From PFJX01 sp964440155 (GTDB lineage: Bacteria > Pseudomonadota > Gammaproteobacteria > Burkholderiales > Thiobacillaceae): a stretch of 11,750 nucleotides of DNA. The translations under genes were made by a program, and so were the position numbers. The stretch is from contig CAYTRH010000088.1 of NCBI GenBank assembly GCA_964440155.1, positions 1 to 11,750 on the forward strand, in the 5' to 3' direction. Positions 7,216 through 11,750 of this stretch are shown here, in pieces (the first letter of the stretch is position 1; every line of letters begins with the position of its first letter). Below the pieces are notes generated by a model that saw nothing but the letters and a program-made list of their open reading frames with translations, had not been told where the DNA came from and searched no databases.

Positions 7216-8097
7216 ATGCGAATTCTGATCGTTGGTTGCGGTGATGTCGGCCTGCGTCTGGCGCGCCGGCTGAGCGGGCGGGTGCGCCTGTACGCGCTCA
7301 CGCATAGTCCGGAGCGTCATGCTCTGCTGCGCGCCGCCGGTGTCACGCCGATCGCCGGAGACCTCGACCGGCGCCGCGAACTGGACCGGCTGGCCGGGCT
7401 GGCCGATGTGGTGATGCACTTCGCGCCGCCGCCGGCCGACGGCGTGCACGATGCGCGCACGCGCCACCTGCTGGCCGCGCTGGCGCGGGGCGGCAGTCTA
7501 TCACGCCCGAGGCGAGGCAAGGCCCTGGTCTACATCAGCACCAGCGGCGTCTACGGCGACTGCGGCGGCGATTTCGTCGCCGAGACGCGGCCGACGCGGC
7601 CGCACAATGCCCGAGCCAAGCGGCGCGTCGATGCCGAGCGCCAGTTGCGCGCCTACGGCCGACGCGGTGGCGCCCGTGTGGGCATCCTGCGCGCACCCGG
7701 CATCTACGCCGCCGATCGCATGCCGGTGGAGCGGGTGCGCAAGGGGCTGCCGGTGATCGTCGCCGCGGACGACGTCTACACCAACCACATCCATGCCGAG
7801 GATCTGGCGCGCCTGGCCTGGAGTGTCGCCCTGCGCGGCCGGCCCAACCGCGTGTATCACGCGGTCGACGACAGCGGCCTGAAGATGGGCGATTGGTTCG
7901 ACGTGGTGGCCGACCATCTGGCGCTGCCGCGACCGCCGCGTCTGGCGCGCGCCGAGGTGATGGCGGCGGTGACGCCGGCCATGCGCAGCTTTCTGAGCGA
8001 ATCGCGCCGACTGCTGAACCGTCGGATCAAGGCGGAACTACGTTTTCGTCTGGCCTATCCGAGTGTGCGCGAGGGGTTGGCGGGGCATGCGGTCTGA
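7216..8097 (+). CDS. Atypical SDR / NAD-dependent epimerase-like protein (YeeZ type)
   Basis: A 293-residue Rossmann-fold protein. The N-terminal MRILIVGCGDVGLRLA gives the dinucleotide-binding motif G7-C-G9-D-V-G12. VVMHFAPP (65-72) and YISTSGVYGD (106-115) follow the extended/atypical SDR pattern. At the position of the catalytic YxxxK there is N131-A-R-A-K135, so the Tyr is absent, as is usual for YeeZ-like members, and sugar epimerase activity is doubtful. TNHIHAEDLARL (189-200) and VYHAVDD (213-219) are typical of the family. The substrate is unknown. ATG 7216 is chosen from the strong Rossmann start; AAGG (7202-7205) lies 10 bases before it. GTG 7213 directly upstream is in frame. Divergent from the ferredoxin reductase. 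Confidence 0.85.
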   Translation: MRILIVGCGDVGLRLARRLSGRVRLYALTHSPERHALLRAAGVTPIAGDLDRRRELDRLAGLADVVMHFAPPPADGVHDARTRHLLAALARGGSLSRPRRGKALVYISTSGVYGDCGGDFVAETRPTRPHNARAKRRVDAERQLRAYGRRGGARVGILRAPGIYAADRMPVERVRKGLPVIVAADDVYTNHIHAEDLARLAWSVALRGRPNRVYHAVDDSGLKMGDWFDVVADHLALPRPPRLARAEVMAAVTPAMRSFLSESRRLLNRRIKAELRFRLAYPSVREGLAGHAV

Positions 8098-8110
8098 CGT
8101 TCGTCATGGC

Positions 8111-8138
8111 TAAAGTCGGTGCCGTCTCGGGTCGATAA
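8111..8138 (+). promoter_or_regulatory. FliA (sigma-28)-like promoter for the Cache protein and MCP
   Basis: TAAAGTCG (8111-8118) and GTCGATAA (8131-8138) match the flagellar sigma consensus TAAAGTTT-N11-GCCGATAA at 6/8 and 7/8 positions, but with a 12-bp spacer, one longer than optimal. Chemoreceptor genes are classic sigma-28 targets, which supports the reading. Transcription would start near 8145, 56 bases before the Cache-protein ATG. Confidence 0.5.
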
Positions 8139-8143
8139 CGCGC

Positions 8144-8159
8144 CGGCGTGCGCACGCCG
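8144..8159. repeat. 16-bp perfect palindrome at the predicted 5' end of the chemosensory mRNA
   Basis: CGGCGTGCGCACGCCG is a perfect inverted repeat lying where the sigma-28-like promoter would start transcription. It could be a protein site or a 5' stem-loop of the transcript, or chance in GC-rich DNA. No T run follows, so it is a poor terminator for the SDR gene. Confidence 0.4.
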
Positions 8160-8188
8160 CCGTAGCGCCGCTGCTTCCACGATCGCAC

Positions 8189-8194
8189 AAGGAG
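8189..8194 (+). promoter_or_regulatory. Ribosome binding site of the Cache-domain protein
   Basis: AAGGAG, 6 bases before ATG 8201. It is a strong site that fixes the start. Confidence 0.7.
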
Positions 8195-8200
8195 ACCGTC

Positions 8201-8764
8201 ATGCCCCGCCGTTTCAATCGTCGTTCCTTCCTGTTCGCCACCGTTGCATTGTGCACCCCGCTGGTCTTCGCGCCGCTGCCGGCGCATGCCACGCTGCCGG
8301 CGGACATCGCCGCCAAGGTGGAGTCCTACAAGAAGAAGCTGGTGGAATGGGCGGCGCACCCGACCATCATTGCCGCGGTCAAGGAATCCAATGCCAAGGG
8401 CGGTCTGATTCCGGGCATGACCAACGGCAAATGGGACGGGCTGGCCGAGAACGATCCCGTGGTCACCGGTATCCTTGCCACCCCTGCGAGCCGGCTGGTG
8501 AAACAGTGGGAGGCGGACAAGGGCATCAACAAGCTGTTCGTGCGCGACGAGAAGGGCAACATGGTCGCCGGCAGCGAGAAATCGCTGGTCTACAACGCCG
8601 CCGCGCGCCCACCGTTTCGTGAAGCGATGAAAGGTGCCGCCTGGGCCGCCAACGAGATCCGGCCGGACCCGACCACGCAGATACGCAGTGTGCATGTGTC
8701 CGCGCCGGTGCTGGACGGTGGCAAGGTGATCGGCGTGCTGCACACCGCCGTGACCGCAGAGTAA
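8201..8764 (+). CDS. Exported single-Cache-domain sensor protein
   Basis: A 187-residue protein with an N-terminal signal peptide. N-R-R-S-F-L-F (6-12) resembles a twin-arginine motif, a hydrophobic stretch follows (9-25) and cleavage is likely after AHA (28-30). The mature part has features of Cache/PDC extracellular sensor domains: a long first helix with KVESYKKKLVEWAAHP, then NDPVVTGIL, then the beta strands INKLFVRDEKGNMVA and VHVSAPVLDGGKVIGVL with the usual DxxGN turn. It has no transmembrane anchor after cleavage and no output domain, so it is probably a soluble periplasmic ligand sensor. The MCP gene follows 73 bp downstream in the same direction, so it may present a ligand to that receptor; this is inference. 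The ligand is unknown. Confidence 0.8.
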   Translation: MPRRFNRRSFLFATVALCTPLVFAPLPAHATLPADIAAKVESYKKKLVEWAAHPTIIAAVKESNAKGGLIPGMTNGKWDGLAENDPVVTGILATPASRLVKQWEADKGINKLFVRDEKGNMVAGSEKSLVYNAAARPPFREAMKGAAWAANEIRPDPTTQIRSVHVSAPVLDGGKVIGVLHTAVTAE

Positions 8765-8789
8765 ACGGCCGCCGTCGCGTCAATGTCTG

Positions 8790-8819
8790 ACGCTCGTGCC
8801 GGCATGCCGGCATGAGCGT
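8790..8819. promoter_or_regulatory. 30-bp near-perfect palindrome between the Cache and MCP genes
   Basis: An inverted repeat centred at 8804/8805, with the 16-bp perfect core TGCCGGCATGCCGGCA and arms ACGCTC/GAGCGT. The only mismatch (8796 against 8813) is G/T, which would still pair in RNA. It begins 26 bases after the Cache-gene stop and ends 7 bases before the MCP ribosome site AAGGAG (8827-8832). There is no T run. It may be an mRNA stem-loop that sets the ratio of the two proteins, or a dimeric regulator site. Confidence 0.6.
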
Positions 8820-8837
8820 GCCCGTCAAGGAGTGTTC

Positions 8838-10469
8838 ATGTCCAGCCTCGCCCGCCTGCGCGTCGGTACCCGTCTGTTGCTCGGTTTCGGTGTAGTGCTC
8901 GCGCTGATGCTGATCATGCTGCTGATCGGCCTCAGCCGCATGTCCATGTTGCAGGCCAATCTGGACGAGCTGGTGCGCGGCGACTACGCCAAGATCACCC
9001 AGCTCAACAAGATGCGTGACGCCGTGCGATTTCGCGGCATCGCGCTGCGCGACATGGTGCTGCAGGACGAGTTCGGCTTCAAACGCGAGGAGTCCAAGCG
9101 CATCCGCGAGGCGCGTGAGGCCTACCAGCAGGCCGAGGCTGCACTCGCCGAGCTGGTGCGCGACGAAGCCGGCAAGGCCACGCTGGCGTCGATCCGCGAG
9201 ATCGAGGCGCGGGCGGCCGAGCGCATCGAGCAGGTGATCGACGCCACCCTGTCGGATGACGACGACAGCGCACGCGCCGCCATCCGCGATTCGGTGCGCG
9301 CCATGCAGCGCCAGTTGATCGATCAGCTCGACGCCATGCTGGCGGCCTTGGAGCAGGACAGCGCAGCCATGGCCGAGCGCGCCAAACAAGCCTACGAGGC
9401 CGCGCGCATCCTGATGCTGGCCCTCGGCGCACTGGCGCTGATCGCCGGCATGGCGGTGGCCTGGTTCCTGACCCGCGACCTGACCGGCCGGCTGGACGCT
9501 GCCGTGCACTTCGCCCACCGCATCAGCGCCGGCGATCTGAGCGGCCACGTGGCCAGCGCCGGTGCCGACGAGGTGGCGCAACTGCTGGGCTCGCTGGAAC
9601 AGATGAATCACGCCCTCGCCGAGATCATCGGCGAGACGGCGTCGGTGGCGCAGCAGGTGGCCGGATCGGCGCAGACCCTGACCGCAACCATCCAGCAGGT
9701 CAGCGAGCAGGCGGACGGTCAGACCGAGCAGGTCATGCGGGTCAGCGCCGGCATGCAACAGATGGGTGTGTCCATCGCCGAGGTGGCCGAGGACGCCCAG
9801 GCCGTGGCGGATGCCGCCAACCGTGCGCGCGAGGTTGCCGAAGTGGGCAACCGCAACATGCAGCAGAGCGTCGAGGCGACCGAGCGCATCGTGCGCAGCG
9901 TCGCCCATTCGAGCACCGCGATCGCTGCGCTGAGCGACGAGATCACGCGCATCTCCCAGGTCACGCAGGTCATCCGCGACATCGCCGACCAGACCAACCT
10001 GCTGGCCCTGAACGCGGCCATCGAGGCCGCGCGCGCCGGCGAGCAGGGGCGCGGTTTCGCCGTGGTGGCGGACGAGGTGCGCAAGCTGGCCGAGCGCACC
10101 GCGGCCAGCACGCTGTCGATCACCGAGACGGTGAACGGCGTCAGCGCCCGCACGCAGCAGGTGGTGGAGGCGATGGCGCGGGTCAGCGACGACGTCAACG
10201 ACAACGCCGGCATCAGCCAGACCACGCGCAAACTGCTGGACGACATCGTCGCCGCCGCCGGCGAGGTGACCCGCCGCATCCGCCACATCGCCGATGCGAC
10301 GCGCGAGCAGACCAAGGCCAGCCAGAGCACGGCGGTGGCGATGGAACGCATCAGCCAGATCAGCGAGAGCAATGGCGCGCGCCTGCACGACATCGCCGCC
10401 GCCGCCGCCGAACTGCGCGCCAGCGCCGCCACGCTGCAGGCGCGCGTCGGGCGTTTCCGCCTGGCCTGA
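8838..10469 (+). CDS. Methyl-accepting chemotaxis protein
   Basis: A 543-residue transmembrane chemoreceptor. TM1 is at about 12-32. The periplasmic domain (33-189) is a helical four-helix-bundle type with DYAKITQLNKMRDAVRFRGIALRDM. TM2 is at about 190-212, HAMP at about 213-265 and the methylation and signalling coiled coil at about 266-535. The hairpin tip that contacts CheA and CheW is canonical: IADQTNLLALNAAIEAARAG then EQGRGFAVVADEVRKLAERT (382-421). The C-terminus VGRFRLA has no NWETF-like tether for CheR or CheB. ATG 8838 is set by AAGGAG 5 bases upstream (8827-8832) and by the position of TM1. It follows the Cache-protein gene and shares its predicted sigma-28 promoter. It would report to the flagellar motor through CheA; the ligand is unknown. 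Confidence 0.95.
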   Translation: MSSLARLRVGTRLLLGFGVVLALMLIMLLIGLSRMSMLQANLDELVRGDYAKITQLNKMRDAVRFRGIALRDMVLQDEFGFKREESKRIREAREAYQQAEAALAELVRDEAGKATLASIREIEARAAERIEQVIDATLSDDDDSARAAIRDSVRAMQRQLIDQLDAMLAALEQDSAAMAERAKQAYEAARILMLALGALALIAGMAVAWFLTRDLTGRLDAAVHFAHRISAGDLSGHVASAGADEVAQLLGSLEQMNHALAEIIGETASVAQQVAGSAQTLTATIQQVSEQADGQTEQVMRVSAGMQQMGVSIAEVAEDAQAVADAANRAREVAEVGNRNMQQSVEATERIVRSVAHSSTAIAALSDEITRISQVTQVIRDIADQTNLLALNAAIEAARAGEQGRGFAVVADEVRKLAERTAASTLSITETVNGVSARTQQVVEAMARVSDDVNDNAGISQTTRKLLDDIVAAAGEVTRRIRHIADATREQTKASQSTAVAMERISQISESNGARLHDIAAAAAELRASAATLQARVGRFRLA

Positions 10470-10472
10470 GGC

Positions 10473-11546
10473 TCAACCGGCCGACTTGAACAGGGCCAGC
10501 GTGGTCGCGCGCGCGGCGGCGTGATCGACGATGGGCAGGGGATAGTCGCGCCCGCAGACGAAGCCGCCCGGCGTCGCCGGCATGCGCCACGGCGCATGCA
10601 CATGCGCATCCGGCACGCGCGCCAGTTCCGGCAGGTAGCGACGGATGAAGGCGCCGGTGGGATCGAACTTCTGCGCCTGCGTGACCGGATTGAAGATGCG
10701 GAACCAGGGTTGCGCGTCGGTGCCGACGCCGGCGCTCCACTGCCAGCCGCCGATGTTGGCGGCCTGGTCGTAATCGAGCAGCCGGGCGGCGAAGTGGCGC
10801 TCGCCCAGGCGCCAGTCGACGTGCAGATCCTTGACCAGGAAGCTGGCGGTGATCATGCGCAACCGGTTGTGCATGTAGCCGCTGTGGTCCAGTTGGCGCA
10901 TGGCGGCATCGACGATGGGATAGCCGGTGCGCGCCTCGCGCCAGGCGTCGAAATGGCCCGGCGGATTCGGCCAGGCGATGGCATCGAAGCGGCGCTGGAA
11001 GCAGTGTTCGACCGTCTCCGGGTAATGCCACAGCAGCATCTGGTAGAACTCGCGCCAGATCAGTTCGGACAGCCAGGTCTGCGCGCCCGCGCTGGCGTGG
11101 CGCACGGCGAAGCGCACCAGTTCGCGGATGGACACGGTGCCGAAGCGCAGATGCGTGGACAGGTAGGACGGCCCCTTGCGCGCTGGATAATCCCGCGCTG
11201 CGCCATAGTCGTCGATACGCTTGCGGAAGTCGTCGAGCAGCGCGCGCGCCCCAGCCTCGCCGGCGACGATGGGCAGACCGTCGAGCGTGCCGGCCTGGAA
11301 CCCCAGGTCTGCCAGGCTGGGCATGTCGCCGCCTTCGGTCGCGGCGCAAGCGGCCAGGGCATCCAGGCGCTCGGGCAGCGGCCAGGGGGCGTGGTCGCGT
11401 TCGTGCAGGCGTGCCAGCCAGGCGCGCCGGTAGGGGGTGTATACGTGGTAGGGCCGGCCGGAGGCGGTGAGCAGCTCGTCGGCTGCGAAGATCACCTGGT
11501 CTTTGACCAGATGCAGCGCACGTCCGTCGCGTTCGAGCGCCGCCTT
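10473..11546 (-). CDS. phrB: Class I deoxyribodipyrimidine photolyase, 5'-truncated at a junction
   Basis: About 357 residues of a CPD photolyase, running from the stop at 10473 to about 11546. They match E. coli PhrB from roughly residue 115 to the end. Visible landmarks are YTPYRRAWLARL, LIWREFYQ (the substrate-contacting Trp and Glu), GYPIVDAAMRQL, MHNRLRMITASFLVKDL, GGWQWSAGVGTD and FRIFNP, all in the FAD-binding domain. The electron-transfer Trp triad appears intact (IAWPNP, VDWRLGE, GGWQW), as does the Asn before GGW that contacts flavin N5. The N-terminal antenna-cofactor domain is absent: upstream of AALERDG the frame stays open but is no longer photolyase-like, because the + strand there encodes the start of a TonB-dependent receptor. 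The 3' end is 3 bp from the MCP stop, a tail-to-tail pair without room for a terminator. Family sure; intactness in the real genome unknown. Confidence 0.9.
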   Translation of the reverse strand, partial: KAALERDGRALHLVKDQVIFAADELLTASGRPYHVYTPYRRAWLARLHERDHAPWPLPERLDALAACAATEGGDMPSLADLGFQAGTLDGLPIVAGEAGARALLDDFRKRIDDYGAARDYPARKGPSYLSTHLRFGTVSIRELVRFAVRHASAGAQTWLSELIWREFYQMLLWHYPETVEHCFQRRFDAIAWPNPPGHFDAWREARTGYPIVDAAMRQLDHSGYMHNRLRMITASFLVKDLHVDWRLGERHFAARLLDYDQAANIGGWQWSAGVGTDAQPWFRIFNPVTQAQKFDPTGAFIRRYLPELARVPDAHVHAPWRMPATPGGFVCGRDYPLPIVDHAAARATTLALFKSAG

Positions 11547-11560
11547 GGCGCTCTTGATCG
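11530..11560. other. Breakpoint between photolyase and TonB-receptor sequence
   Basis: Within this interval the minus strand stops looking like photolyase (last clear residues AALERDGRALH) and the plus strand begins to read as the receptor signal peptide (SSAALALLIAGLA). The bases GAGCGCCGCC (11535-11544) fit both genes, so the exact point is blurred, as expected for joining at a short shared sequence. Confidence 0.7.
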
Positions 11561-11750
11561 CGGGCTTGGCGACGGCCACGGGCGCCCCACCGGCCATGGC
11601 GCAGGAGGCTGAGGAGCCTGAGGCGCAGCGGCAAGAGGAAGAGGCGATCGTCGTCACCGGGTCGCGGATCCGCCGCAACGAGTTCACCTCGTCCTCGCCC
11701 GTGCAGATCATCACGTCCGAGCAGAACTCGCTCGAAGGCCTGATCGACAC
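11530..11750 (+). CDS. TonB-dependent receptor, N-terminal fragment (truncated at both ends)
   Basis: The + frame reads RSSAALALLIAGLATATG then APPAMAQEAEE, a signal-peptide core and cleavage site (AMA before QEAE). It continues as EEAIVVTGSRIRRNEFTSSS and then PVQIITSEQNSLEGLIDT. VVTGSRIRR followed by PVQIIT is the hallmark start of the plug domain of TonB-dependent outer-membrane receptors that import iron complexes, vitamins or glycans. The right end is cut by the window. No proper start codon and basic n-region precede the signal peptide; the only in-frame ATG, at 11596, lies after its hydrophobic core. Ser codons here are mostly TCG, while the MCP gene favours AGC. The closest relatives I would expect are alphaproteobacterial (Sphingomonad-like) or xanthomonad receptors; this is a judgement by eye. 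Family sure, gene boundaries not. Confidence 0.82.

Noticed and set aside
7165..7467. N-terminal extension of the ferredoxin reductase
   Set aside because: The frame is open, but it would overlap the divergent SDR gene, and the strong ribosome site and the conserved ferredoxin start support ATG 7164.
8526..10388. 620-residue minus-strand open frame opposite the Cache and MCP genes
   Set aside because: The His-, Ala- and Leu-rich translation has no domain pattern and is the complement of a canonical chemoreceptor frame.
10521..11612. 363-residue plus-strand open frame opposite the photolyase
   Set aside because: It is the antisense of well-conserved photolyase motifs and has no recognisable family features.
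11547..11750. Reading the photolyase through to 11750 as a protein with a novel N-terminal domain
   Set aside because: The translation there (Ser- and Cys-rich) is simply the complement of a TonB-receptor signal peptide and plug, which fits the + strand far better.
1..11750. CRISPR array, toxin-antitoxin, phage or defence genes
   Set aside because: No regularly spaced repeats, cas-like genes, small paired toxin frames, phage structural genes or transposase signatures were found on either strand.

Overview
The window is GC-rich DNA with bacterial gene organisation. The best-supported source is a gammaproteobacterium. The Rep helicase, the diheme c5-type cytochrome, the AscD/phenol-hydroxylase-type ferredoxin reductase and the tRNA-Arg(CCG) all look like gammaproteobacterial housekeeping genes. 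Genus cannot be read from this sequence. A run of Ns near the left end shows that the source is a draft or scaffolded assembly, which matters for the right end.

Layout. Left: a large secreted subtilisin-like (S8) protease on +, cut by the window edge, with a golvesin-like domain, an Ig-like domain and two tandem copies of a concanavalin/laminin-G-like domain. Then a tRNA-Arg(CCG) on -, set back to back with a membrane-anchored diheme cytochrome c on +. The cytochrome ends at a hairpin terminator shared with the convergent rep helicase gene. Rep is the downstream partner of an iron-sulfur flavoprotein reductase gene on - (9 bp gap). That reductase is divergent, across 51 bp, from an atypical SDR/epimerase on +. 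Next comes a small chemosensory unit on +: an exported single-Cache-domain protein followed by a methyl-accepting chemotaxis protein, preceded by a FliA/sigma-28-like promoter match. The MCP gene converges, with a 3 bp gap, on a class I photolyase gene on -. Apart from the short intergenic sites listed, no stretch longer than 300 bases lacks a gene.

Right edge. The photolyase lacks about its first 115 residues. Exactly where they should lie, the + strand instead reads as a signal peptide followed by the plug start of a TonB-dependent receptor, itself without a proper start codon. Two head-to-head genes, each losing its 5' end at one point, indicate either a contig mis-join or a real recombination breakpoint.

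Most notable observations: the chimeric photolyase/TonB-receptor junction; a diheme cytochrome whose second heme lacks the usual axial methionine; a near-identical 132-bp core inside otherwise diverged domain repeats of the protease; a sigma-28-like promoter and a 30-bp palindrome in the chemosensory unit. I did not find a convincing new defence or mobile system.
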